Positions 21,201 to 27,551 of a DNA stretch of 64,000 nt are shown here, one piece after another. The translations under genes and the position numbers were made by a program. The DNA is from Prolixibacter sp. NT017 (GTDB lineage Bacteria > Bacteroidota > Bacteroidia > Bacteroidales > Prolixibacteraceae). The stretch is from the NCBI RefSeq assembly GCF_009617875.1, contig NZ_BLAV01000001.1:3968001-4032000 (forward strand). Reading direction: 5' to 3'. The notes beneath the pieces are model-generated. The model had not been told where the DNA came from. It made no database searches and saw only the letters and a list, made by a program, of their open reading frames with translations. How positions within the stretch are numbered: position 1 is the first letter of the stretch; each line of letters starts with the position of its first letter.

Positions 21201-22889
21201 TGGATCGCCAAGCGTACTGTGTGCACCCAGGTTCGGGAAAACAATGATATTCAAATAACTGGTGTCCCGACATCCATACTGAGATTCGGTAACCAAACGG
21301 ACCGTAACTGTATCGTTTTCACCGGTAACGTTATCAAACAGCCACATCGGATTAGTCTGAGTAGCATCGGTTACGCCATCCTCATTAAAATCCCAATAGC
21401 GCTTATGTGTACTTACTGAACCGCTTCCACCTCCAACGGCCCAAAATTTGATTTTCTGCGGAGCACAAATGGTACTATCCGAAGCTGCAATACCTATTTG
21501 TTGTGTGTCGTGGACAAGAACCTGCTTGCTTTGAGTTGAGATACATCCATTATTATTCACACCATTCAATGTGATGGTAAAAGTCTCATCACCGTTACCG
21601 ACTGTATAAATGTTACTTACAGTTTCATTGGTCGTTGTATTGTAGGTCGTTCCGTCTCCAAAGTTCCATTCATAATTATCAGTATTGGTCGAGTTATTGG
21701 TCATATAAACTACCAAAGGTTCACATCCTTCCGTATCCGACAACGAGAAATTCAAATTGGGTGACTGCTTTACCGTGATATAGGTAGTATCAATTCCCTC
21801 ACAACCGCCATTATTGACTTCAGTATAAATAATCTGGTTGTTTCCGATATTGGCTTTAGAAGGATCAAAAAGTCCTGTGTTACTCACTCCTGGGCCCGAC
21901 CAGGTACCCGCTCCTGTTACATTTCGACCTGTTACAACCAGGTTGAAGGGAGCATCAGCACTACAAACCGGACTTACGGGTGTGATTTTGGGCCAGGGTT
22001 TATCGATAATTATAATTCGGGCAGTACCTGAAACCGGAGCATTATCAGGATATGGATTACAGAAGTTCCAGTTGTCAAGGCGAATCTCAAACACCTTTCC
22101 AACATCCGTCGAATCTGTTTTTGGTACATAAATGGACCAACTGCGGTTTTTCGGATCGTATGGTCCATCAGCAATATAACCGTAATGAGTGGTGTCTCCG
22201 GCAACCATACCATTTCCGATATGTATAATAGAGCCATCAGGTCTGTTCAGCTCAATTCCTGGAATACGGTTAGCCGGATCGTCGATACCATAGGTAAATT
22301 GTGTGATCCGATCCTGATAGTTTGGCTTGTCAACAGCGGGAGCGGTACAGTTCCATGTACTCTGATCATGAAACATAATGGTTGTATCCTCACCTACACA
22401 AACCTGTACCTCATAAGGATAAATACTTATGTTACCGCCATTGGAATCGTCCTTGTCCCAGACCGTAACAATCTGCGGCACCTTAGAGTCGGTACAACGA
22501 ACTCCATCAACAATTAATGTTGAACTGGCATTGTAGGTACAACTGCCATTTACCTGGGAAGGATAGTTGTGGTTGTCGGTTGCACTAATGACCGGGAAAG
22601 GACCTGATTTATCAATTGTTGCATTGACTAAATCAACCGTTCCATCTCCCCAGTCGAATTCGACCTGGAAAGAAGAGGCGCCACTAATACTAAAAAGCGT
22701 GTATTGAGCATCGAAGGAGTAAACATCAACCGGCGCGCAAATTCCGTCAACTTTAATATTACTACCCTTCTGGAAAATCAGATCACAAACCTGAGCGTTT
22801 GCGCTGTTTCGTCCGAAAAGCACCAACGATATAAGCAGTAAAAAAAAGGTGTACTTGCCCTTGTGAGATTTAATTTGTCTCGCTCCCAT
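12255..22889 (-). CDS. Giant SprB-like PKD-repeat surface protein with type IX sorting domain
   Basis: A 3,544-residue secreted protein. A signal peptide (residues 1-33, ending SANAQ) is followed by an N-terminal region with a few divergent beta domains and then more than 30 PKD-type domains, each marked by a WDFGDG-like motif. Most units also carry two cysteines, one in a GCSPL/GCAPF opening and one in a YGCSDT-like segment. The last 100 residues (SVPNAFMPSKDGPNGGKYTP, then IFNRWGNLMF, WDGYYNG and GVYIWRIKC) are a gliding-associated CHU_C domain, a type B T9SS sorting signal. By analogy with SprB it is probably a cell-surface adhesin or gliding protein carried by the following PorP/SprF. Adhesive function is inference. 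Confidence 0.92.
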   Translation of the reverse strand: MGARQIKSHKGKYTFFLLLISLVLFGRNSANAQVCDLIFQKGSNIKVDGICAPVDVYSFDAQYTLFSISGASSFQVEFDWGDGTVDLVNATIDKSGPFPVISATDNHNYPSQVNGSCTYNASSTLIVDGVRCTDSKVPQIVTVWDKDDSNGGNISIYPYEVQVCVGEDTTIMFHDQSTWNCTAPAVDKPNYQDRITQFTYGIDDPANRIPGIELNRPDGSIIHIGNGMVAGDTTHYGYIADGPYDPKNRSWSIYVPKTDSTDVGKVFEIRLDNWNFCNPYPDNAPVSGTARIIIIDKPWPKITPVSPVCSADAPFNLVVTGRNVTGAGTWSGPGVSNTGLFDPSKANIGNNQIIYTEVNNGGCEGIDTTYITVKQSPNLNFSLSDTEGCEPLVVYMTNNSTNTDNYEWNFGDGTTYNTTTNETVSNIYTVGNGDETFTITLNGVNNNGCISTQSKQVLVHDTQQIGIAASDSTICAPQKIKFWAVGGGSGSVSTHKRYWDFNEDGVTDATQTNPMWLFDNVTGENDTVTVRLVTESQYGCRDTSYLNIIVFPNLGAHSTLGDPINMCLGSTVELNGNPNTLISGLKHDWSGDTKYLQESNPNGPIVHFDGTDPGLFSVRYIVSTKVCADTVDFHLDVADLNVTLPDTVFGCTGEPLQMVPTITGGSGNYVNHSWTGPDAGYLDDPNVQNPNFIAGTPGIYHLDYSVSDDAGCSDNASTVVKILEMPTSNAGADQDTCGLVADLRANQSPIYPAHWVQISGPGTSTFTNTSDPAAGVTVSAYGSYEFGWTVVNKTCEAVDTAIVNFIQIPTPNAGPDDSVCGLQYNLSGSAALGNGFWTQVSGPGTATFEFSDRNNTLVDVSQQGSYVFRWTDDNGNGCSSYDDVTIDFVAYPDPVISVPDTSGCSPYTLQMSDGGTIGGSTYIWDYGDGTRDTVYTADPVTHTYHNTSSGLMNFVITLTIQNGTCETATQQEITVKPDFLVGSPVHFEGCNPSTFGFVNANPGATWWNWDFGDGSANSSLQSPSHTFTSPTGNDTTFVVRLTGESSFGCIDTVDNTVTVYQRAVAAFSASDTVGCNPLAVDFTNQSQHADQYLWTFDDGMSSLDTDPSHTFSNGTDTNASFRVRLIATNSSSCSDTAFQNILVHPIPVTSFDMDYLPGCSPVTATFTNKTTGAIKYLWDFDDGQTSTDFNTTHDFINDSTYIRYFRVRLIATNTYGCINSLMREVTVYPTQHFDFSILPDTVCSPANVIMVADPGAYTYTWDFGDGTVNPSNKYLASHTYTNSTGADAVYTVKLNSSSFYGCKDSTTHQMLVKPEVKADITLSDNYGCDPLVVNIQNNSLNGDYFYWDYGDGRKDTTGYAANYSVTYTNPNLTPVVYNLKLVVESAEGCRDSVSYPIQVLPGVTAGFSVDTVGCSPLVADFINTATGAYTMHWDFGDGTVDDTNFNPQHIYNATGNAESQFTVMQVARSSGGCLDTAYATMHVYPVDKVYFNISDTTGCTPLNTTLHNTSPDGVSYEVDYGDGTTETLTTTTDLTHQYLNTGTSPQTYNLVVKSTNSFGCQDSVVKSIVVYPNVTASFTADTAGCAPFVVDFTNTSTGAFSYEWDFGDGGSKEYVKDPVRIFNNYGLSDTIYNVSLAATSLYGCSDTAHQAFLVAPAPVADLNAPNYTGCSPFTFEGTNASTGATTYYWDFGDGATQTTNSLGNISHLYTNNTTTPVTYNLKLKAVNSLGCSDSLTVSIRVLPKVTADFAPDTTGCSILDVQFRNLSTNAQQFEWDFGDGSGINYTADPSHRYETAPGVDAVNPVQLVSKSYYGCSDTITKNVTVLGSPQANFSMAVTNVSGSTTTVDFTNMSAGAISYVLDYGDGNTVTLGSGWTTATHDFVSPNATTSYNITLTATSASGCTDAVTQILDTDSPPIIAFDPDTADCSPVVVQFRNSSTYATSYTWKFGDGTPEVHLTNPKHTFENNGTTDQTYTVWLIGTTPYGRTDSVSHTVTVYANPQASFNTPIVSGCSPFDAVFENNSTGAATYDWDFGDGSTSNDASATVSHTYVNGTTYPESYQVTLTVTSANGCTSTANDNVLATPGVQAAFTSATDGCAPLNVQFENNSVGAYYYLWDFGDGSSPSSQMNPSHTFYNLTDRDTVYTVKMVAYTAGGCKDSLTENITVYGTPNIDLTYSATNGCAPFNVEITDNSTPGTTMTWDWGDGSPLQVTTAPTNITHTYANTTLQSISRRMKVTATSPYGCESISEHVFVVYPQVTAGFNMNPTVGCSPLSVQFTNTALAESYLDWDFGDGSNATSANPQHVFVNTSNLLDQVFNVRQIATSVNGCADTLQQAVTVHPAPEIKVSVSDTVGCAPLTVRVDNLSLSGQAYTVKYGDGVTETINSGGYATHTYTASHAAEQFYKMVIKGDNPFGCTDSIVKNIHLYPTVTADFVSDTQGCSPLPVRFQNTSQGAFSYEWRFDDGSTDYTENPVRVFENTTPNDSINTVQLVAYNNYGCSDTTSQNITVSPSPVADITVSSAEGCAPFTVNVTNNSYLGYTFHWVYGDGTDEYKSAGESATHTYENTGVTPVYYDLKLVVETLNGCRDSVIRKITVLPEVKTAMVLDTIGCSPLFTTLQNLTTGAQQFVWDYGDGTPISTAYNPSHTFVNMSTTNDTIYTVKLVAKSFYGCEDSTYQDVAVLASPHADFTVDKTTGCGPLDIQLENQSVGGVTYTVKYGDGTEENIAEGAIVNHTYHNTTSQAISYSLRVLVESATGCVDSMATRIEVLPELNAAFSSDSIGCAPLGIRFNNESSGATAYQWDFDDGSAVENFTSPYHLFDNSSLADTIYNVKLLAYSPYGCVDSTMKDITVHPTPNADISAIDVEGCTPFDAMFSNHTTGADSYAWDFGDGTTSTTSDTLVNHTYVNANPMVQSYHIWVKASNNFGCSDDAYESVQVNPFVKAAFSADTVGCSPLTLDFKNLSEGAYSYEWYFGDGSGVYRSTNPSHTFVNSSQEDTIFHVMLISMSRYGCSDTARMDIRVYPTPVASFSVNSLGGCAPYTLEITNQSVGAENYLWKFGDGTTSTDDEENFTHDYLNSGQTTVSYPLTLQVENEIGCKSSYTADIEVHPMVAADFQPGKNEGCSPVTVSFSNLSTGGATYYWDFADASYSSEFQPRHTFVNTTSKDSVFMVQLVATSVNGCTDTISKSILVHPTPQTAFSVDPQVQTFPDKTVQITNETPGGPWDYVWNFGDMTEEVEGDVTSHDFEEPGNYDITLTASSDFCSQKVVQRVTVLAGPPSAVFEPDTAGCPPLRVQFRNRSENGFRYVWDFGDGNYSTQKTPDHTFFAEGTYNVHLQVFNQVGDVAESEKQIVVYPAVRAYFNLYPSRVKIPGEKVSFSNFSENADNYLWDFGDGDTSTVYEPEHEYQKEGVFPVTLIATSKFGCVDTFTVSQGVETYSDAKVSVPNAFMPSKDGPNGGKYTPGDRYNHVFYPVVAKGDIEQYQMQIFNRWGNLMFLSNDIDIGWDGYYNGELASPGVYIWRIKCTFKDGSQIIKAGDVTLLQ

Positions 22890-23743
22890 TAATTTTGCCC
22901 CGACTTTAATTACTCCTTTTGAACTAATTGCTCCTACTGCTTCTAAACGAAGTAATGACTTTGCCTATCGCAAACCGTACCAGACAAAGTTGTCACCCGG
23001 CATCTTTCAGCGGACTGCGACCGGCAAAGTCAACATCACTTCGAATGCTCCATTTTTCTTCTTTCTCAATGTGAGATTCAGAAGATTACTTGTAGGAGTG
23101 AATTCTGCTCCTATCCTCATTATCCTGGTTGCCTGGCGGAAAAATAAGGGCTCTATGCCTTAATCATCCCCTCAATAAAATTTGCTTTAATTCGGGGAAT
23201 CCGGTTTTTCATGTCAGCTGTTTAAATAATTAACATGAACACGACACGTTTCAAGTCAGAAGAAATGTTTGAAATGCTTACCTGTTATTAACCTCCTCTG
23301 TGCCGGAACAATAGATGGCTGATTATTGAAAAACCGCTCCAACCTTTGCAGTTATTTATACTTTAAGAACGCAAAAGGTAACCCTTTTAGTCTATAATTT
23401 TTACATTTTTTCCTTTCGGAGAGCTGGTAAAGTGTAAACATTTCAACCACAGAATCAACTAATTATCCATTATTTACTTCATTTTTCATATTTAACATAT
23501 TCTCGCCCGTTTAACAAACACATTCCCCTTTTTATGCTTTTTTAACAATCAAACCCTCTTTATCAGCTCATTATCTGGGCGATAGACAGCATTCTTCTTG
23601 TTTTTTGGCATGATTTTGGCAGAATTTATATGTGAAAAAGACAGTCGGCAATCACGAAACGAGCCATGGCAAAGATCTGATACATGTAGATGAATGGTTA
23701 TAAATAAGTTACGATGGCGATTTAAAACTAAAATGATGAACCC
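22890..23743 (+). other. Gene-free 854-nt region between divergent genes
   Basis: No convincing coding frame is present on either strand. It contains the long AT-rich leader of the giant gene (minus) and the upstream region of the DUF6146-like gene (plus). An imperfect hairpin TAGGAG/CTCCTA is at 23093-23113, and a related GGAGCAATT sequence lies close to the giant gene start (about 22918-22935). A minus-strand TACCTTTTG near 23380 resembles a -7 element with one extra base, so the giant gene may have a leader of several hundred nt. No RNA family was recognised. Confidence 0.5.
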
Positions 23744-24160
23744 ATGAAACATTTGATGTTTTTAGTACTGGTCGTTATTGCAGCATCATGTGCCGCTCCC
23801 AAAAACAGTACAAAGAGTGTGGTGCTGAAAACCGAAAATGACTCGACACAAAAGGACACCACTGAAGTCGTCGCTTTGGATCCCGGATTCGAAAGCTGGT
23901 ATGCCATGCACGACAACAAAGCCAACTACAGAAGTAAACAATACTACCACAATTGGAATGTGCGTTATGTAAGGGAATGGAACCTGAAAGCATCGACTTA
24001 TCCCCATGCTCAACTGTTTAACGGACAGATTAATTATGATTTCTCGGAAGATTATCCGCTCGAAGTCGAGCACAAATTATTCATGTACTTTCAGTTTGTA
24101 GAACACAAGTTGGGGATTCCGATTTTAACCGATGGAGCCCGACCGCAGCCGGTTTTTTAG
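23744..24160 (+). CDS. DUF6146-like lipoprotein
   Basis: A 138-residue small lipoprotein. The signal peptide MKHLMFLVLVVIAASC ends in a lipobox (AASC, Cys16). The mature part has PGFESWYAMHDNKANYRSKQ, then NVRYVREWNLKA, QINYDFSEDYPLEVEHKLFMYF and QFVEHKLGI. This matches my recollection of the DUF6146 family of Bacteroidota (function unknown). Its TAG stop overlaps the ribD stop on the other strand by 4 nt. Confidence 0.65.
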   Translation: MKHLMFLVLVVIAASCAAPKNSTKSVVLKTENDSTQKDTTEVVALDPGFESWYAMHDNKANYRSKQYYHNWNVRYVREWNLKASTYPHAQLFNGQINYDFSEDYPLEVEHKLFMYFQFVEHKLGIPILTDGARPQPVF

Positions 24161-25212
24161 ATATTTCTGAAAAGTAACAGCCGGCTTCCGTCCAGCTCAT
24201 CTTCTTTTATCAGTTTACCCGGTATTTTCGGAGCAGGAACACCACTTCGAAATAACCGGTTACCTACAAATACGCGCGCCTCATCCCATTGATTTCGTTC
24301 CACAAAACTATCAAGCAATTTGCGACCTCCTTCTACAATCAACGATTGTATATCTCTCCGGTACAATTCATCCAGCATTTGTTGCACGGCATCCCGCAAG
24401 GGATCCAGCTTCACAAATTCGAGGTTCTTTTCATCGTTCTCAGGACTTTCTGTGAATATCAGCGTAGGTGTCGATTGATCAAACAGAGCTAAATCGCTAC
24501 TCAGGCGCCGGGTACGATCGAGAATAATGCGTAGCGGATGACAGCCATGCCATTCTCTGACGGTTAATGATGGATTGTCTTTTTCGGCTGTGTTTGTACC
24601 CACCATGATCGCCGCCTCGTCGGTCCGCATTTTATGCACCGCAGTTTTCGACAATTGATTGGTAATCCAGGTAGATTGTCCGTAATGTTCCGGCGAGCGG
24701 TCGATGTCGATAAATCCGTCCAGCGTTTGCGCCCATTTCAAAATGATGTAGGGTCGTTTCTTTTCATGAAAGGTGAAGAATCGCCTGTTTTGTTCCTGAC
24801 ATTCATCCCTCATAACGCCCAGCACAACACGACAACCGGCAGACTTTAATTTTTCAATGCCTTTGCCGGCAACCTGAGCAAATGGGTCGACCGTGCCGAT
24901 AACCACTCTGGGAATTTTTTTCGATACGATTAAATCGGAACACGGTGGTGTTTTCCCATGGTGGGCGCAGGGCTCCAGTGTCACATAAAGTGTCGAATCT
25001 TTTAACAACTCTTTTCTTTTCACCGAATTAGTGGCGTTCACTTCGGCATGCGGTCCGCCATATTTTTGATGAAAACCTTCACCTATAATTTTGTCTTCGT
25101 GAACAATCACGCAACCGACCATCGGATTCGGTGCTACATTGCTCATGCCTAAACGAGCCAGTTCAAGGGCCCGTTCCATATATTTCTTATCGTAACTGAA
25201 TGACTGATTCAT
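24157..25212 (-). CDS. ribD: Bifunctional riboflavin deaminase-reductase RibD
   Basis: Second and third steps of riboflavin synthesis. Residues 1-145 are the zinc-dependent deaminase (APNPMVGCVIV; zinc ligands in GPHAEVNA and PCAHHGKTPPC). Residues 150-351 are the NADPH-dependent reductase (RPYIILKWAQTLDGFID, then MVGTNTAEKDNPSLTVR and IVEGGRKLLDSF). The length of 351 residues is normal. It is divergent from prmC with only 25 nt between the two start codons, so both promoters must lie in or near that gap or inside the coding regions. Confidence 0.95.
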   Translation of the reverse strand: MNQSFSYDKKYMERALELARLGMSNVAPNPMVGCVIVHEDKIIGEGFHQKYGGPHAEVNATNSVKRKELLKDSTLYVTLEPCAHHGKTPPCSDLIVSKKIPRVVIGTVDPFAQVAGKGIEKLKSAGCRVVLGVMRDECQEQNRRFFTFHEKKRPYIILKWAQTLDGFIDIDRSPEHYGQSTWITNQLSKTAVHKMRTDEAAIMVGTNTAEKDNPSLTVREWHGCHPLRIILDRTRRLSSDLALFDQSTPTLIFTESPENDEKNLEFVKLDPLRDAVQQMLDELYRRDIQSLIVEGGRKLLDSFVERNQWDEARVFVGNRLFRSGVPAPKIPGKLIKEDELDGSRLLLFRNI

Positions 25213-25225
25213 TTCCGGCTTTCTT

Positions 25226-25233
25226 TATCTTTG
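25226..25233 (+). promoter_or_regulatory. -7 element very close to the prmC start
   Basis: TATCTTTG matches TAnnTTTG exactly and ends only 4 nt before the prmC ATG (25238). Transcription from it would begin at or next to the start codon, giving a leaderless mRNA. Confidence 0.5.
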
Positions 25234-25237
25234 CACG

Positions 25238-26080
25238 ATGAAACGATTATTCGATCATATCCGGGAAAAGCTTTCCGGCCGTTATGAACCGACCGAATGT
25301 GAAAGTATTTCTTTTCTGATTTTTGAGCATGTTCTCGGATATAGTCGTCTTCAGGTTCACCTGAAAAAAGATGATACCATTCCGGATGCTAAGGTAACGG
25401 AAATTGAAGAAATTCTGAACCGCCTTGTTGACGGGGAGCCCATCCAGTACATTTTAGGAAAAGCTGATTTCTATGGCCTGACGTTCACGGTCAATCCTCA
25501 TGTGTTGATTCCACGGCAGGAAACCGAAGAGTTAGTGGATTGGATCATCAATGACAACAAACTCCCGGAACCAACGATTCTGGACATTGGAACCGGAAGC
25601 GGCTGCATTCCAGTCGCCCTGGCTAAAAATCTTCCTGATGCTGAAGTTTTTGCTTATGATATTTCTGCGGAAGCTTTAAAGGTTGCGAATCAAAATGCAG
25701 ATAATAATCATGTAGACATTCGCGCACAAAAGGTCGACATACTTTACTGGGAAGCGGCTTCTGTTGACAAAACTTTTGACATCATCGTAAGCAATCCACC
25801 CTATGTAAAAGATGAGGAAAAATCCCTAATGCTGGAGCATGTGCTGAGCCACGAGCCTCATTTGGCACTTTTCGTTTCCGATAATGACCCGCTGATTTTT
25901 TACAGCCGTATTGCTGAATTTGCACAACAACATCTTTCCCAGGAAGGGAAGCTTTATTTTGAAATCAATGAAGCATTAGGAAAACAGACCGCATTGCTAT
26001 TAAGAGAAAAGGGATTTCCGAAAGTGACATTAAGAAAAGACATCAACGGGAAAGACCGGATGATTTGCGCCACCCGGTAA
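25238..26080 (+). CDS. prmC: Release factor glutamine methyltransferase
   Basis: It methylates the Gln of the GGQ motif of RF1 and RF2 with SAM. The 280-residue protein has an N-terminal helical domain followed by a Rossmann methyltransferase. The SAM site is TILDIGTGSGCIPVALA, and the substrate-glutamine motif NPPY is in IVSNPPYV (about residue 187). One of its substrates, RF2, is encoded at 37.4 kb. It ends immediately before the convergent MOSC-Mog gene, with no intergenic base and no terminator. Confidence 0.96.
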   Translation: MKRLFDHIREKLSGRYEPTECESISFLIFEHVLGYSRLQVHLKKDDTIPDAKVTEIEEILNRLVDGEPIQYILGKADFYGLTFTVNPHVLIPRQETEELVDWIINDNKLPEPTILDIGTGSGCIPVALAKNLPDAEVFAYDISAEALKVANQNADNNHVDIRAQKVDILYWEAASVDKTFDIIVSNPPYVKDEEKSLMLEHVLSHEPHLALFVSDNDPLIFYSRIAEFAQQHLSQEGKLYFEINEALGKQTALLLREKGFPKVTLRKDINGKDRMICATR

Positions 26081-27013
26081 TCAATGCCCATCAATTCCGG
26101 CCAACATTAAAAACGCATGATTGAGAATCCGGAAGATCTCCGTACAGTATTCATGCACCGCTTTAGGACTTCCCGGCAAGGTAAAAACCAGTGTTCTTCC
26201 CATCACACCAGCTACACCGCGGCTCAACAATGCATTAGGTTTTTCAGCTCCGTATTTCATGCGTATCATCTCCATAATGCCCGGCAGCTCTTTATCCAAC
26301 ATCTCTGCAACCACGTCTGGTGTCATATCGCGTGGGCCGATTCCTGTACCACCGGTCGTAAAAACCATATCGACACCGGTTTCCCGTGCCTCTTGTAAAC
26401 GATATTGCAACACCGGAGCTTCATCGGGAATGACGATGATTTCCACTTCCACCATTCGCTTTTCGCCTGTAAAAAAATCTGTCAGTAATTTTGCCAGTAG
26501 CGGACCGCTTTTGTCTTCATACTCTCCTTTCGAAGCCCTATCGCTGAGGGTAATAACCAACGCCTTGAAAATGCGTGGTTGATATGTCAGCACGTCACCT
26601 TCCTGTACGTGCCCACTTTTCAATACACGGGCGAATATACCTTCCTTGGGCATCACGCAATTACCAACCTCGCGGAAGATGGAACAATTATCGCCGTGGC
26701 ATTTTTTCCCAATCTGAGTTACCTCCAATTCAACGTGCTCTCCCACCAACCGATCGAATGGGCGCATCTCGTACAGCAAGGCTCCTTCCGTGGTAATATT
26801 TTCCGCAAACTCGCCAAAAGTAATCTTCCTTCCGGCTTCTTCCGAAAACTTATCGATGCTCTCCGTTCCGAGCAGACTTACCTGGCGGTGCCAGCTTCCG
26901 GCATGAGCATCGCCCTGTACACCATGAAAATCCAACTTAATCCGGTCGGCCGGAAGTTTAATAGTTCCCTTCTTTTCAGAAATATTGACTGATTTTACGA
27001 CAATCTGTTCCAT
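26081..27013 (-). CDS. MOSC domain-molybdopterin adenylyltransferase (Mog/MoaB) fusion
   Basis: A 310-residue two-domain protein. Residues 1-145 are a MOSC domain (GVQGDAHAG near the start, GEFAENITTEG, and CHGDNCSIF with cysteines). Residues 150-310 are a MogA/MoaB-type molybdopterin-binding fold (ALVITLSDRASKGEYEDKSG, TTGGTGIGPRDMTPD, LPGSPKAVHE). The Mog part would adenylylate molybdopterin before MoeA inserts molybdate. The MOSC part, related to Moco sulfurase C-terminal domains, may handle the cofactor or its sulfur. It is the last gene of the Moco operon, 4 nt after moaC. Confidence 0.9.
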   Translation of the reverse strand: MEQIVVKSVNISEKKGTIKLPADRIKLDFHGVQGDAHAGSWHRQVSLLGTESIDKFSEEAGRKITFGEFAENITTEGALLYEMRPFDRLVGEHVELEVTQIGKKCHGDNCSIFREVGNCVMPKEGIFARVLKSGHVQEGDVLTYQPRIFKALVITLSDRASKGEYEDKSGPLLAKLLTDFFTGEKRMVEVEIIVIPDEAPVLQYRLQEARETGVDMVFTTGGTGIGPRDMTPDVVAEMLDKELPGIMEMIRMKYGAEKPNALLSRGVAGVMGRTLVFTLPGSPKAVHEYCTEIFRILNHAFLMLAGIDGH

Positions 27014-27017
27014 TTCT

Positions 27018-27470
27018 TTACTCTTTTGTCTTTTCGTTCAACCGGATATCCTGCATGACCATTTTTTTGTCAACTGCTTTACACATATCATAAACCGTGA
27101 GTAACGCAACCTGAACGGCCGTCAACGCTTCCATCTCCACACCTGTTTGTCCACTACAAATCACTTCGCCGACGGCTTCCACGCCTCCTTCGGTGAGTGT
27201 ACAAGTCACTTTCACTTTGCTAAGCTGCAATGGATGACAAAGCGGAATGAGCTCATGCGTTCGTTTGGCCGCCTGGATGCCAGCAATTTCAGCAACGGTA
27301 ATCACATCTCCTTTCCTCATCTGGTTTTCTTTTACCAACCGGACCGTTTCGGGCTGTAGCAAAATTTTACCCGAGGCAACCGCTCTCCTTTTTTGAACCG
27401 GCTTATCCGATACATCGACCATACGGGCACGTCCCTGTTCATCGGTATGTGACAATTTTCCCTTTTCCAT
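27018..27470 (-). CDS. moaC: Cyclic pyranopterin monophosphate synthase MoaC
   Basis: It converts the MoaA product to cyclic pyranopterin monophosphate. The 150-residue protein shows MVDVSDKPVQKRRAVASG, the conserved AKRTHELIPLCHPL and GVEMEALTAVQVALLTVYDM, which hold the active-site residues. The length is normal. An SD (GGAG) precedes the ATG. It is co-transcribed with the flanking moaA and MOSC-Mog genes. Confidence 0.96.
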   Translation of the reverse strand: MEKGKLSHTDEQGRARMVDVSDKPVQKRRAVASGKILLQPETVRLVKENQMRKGDVITVAEIAGIQAAKRTHELIPLCHPLQLSKVKVTCTLTEGGVEAVGEVICSGQTGVEMEALTAVQVALLTVYDMCKAVDKKMVMQDIRLNEKTKE

Positions 27471-27507
27471 TTTTTCTCCGATTAAGCTGAGTTATTCCTT
27501 CTCTTTT

Positions 27508-27551
27508 CCTATATCACTCCTATATCTATCCTATATCCATTCTATATCTAA
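27508..27551 (-). repeat. Four tandem 11-bp repeats between moaA and moaC
   Basis: On the plus strand the units are CCTATATCACT, CCTATATCTAT, CCTATATCCAT and TCTATATCTAA, exactly 11 bp each (27508-27551). The last copy overlaps the moaA stop codon. In the mRNA they read as repeated AUAUAGGA, a purine-rich SD-like core upstream of moaC. Confidence 0.85.

Noticed and set aside
12255..22889. Idea that internal repeats of the giant gene are a mobile or CRISPR-like array
   Set aside because: The periodicity is in the protein (PKD units) with diverged DNA; there are no identical DNA repeats with unique spacers.
23549..23752. Minus-strand 67-codon frame upstream of the DUF6146-like gene
   Set aside because: No homology and composition unlike neighbours; it overlaps the start of the real plus-strand gene.
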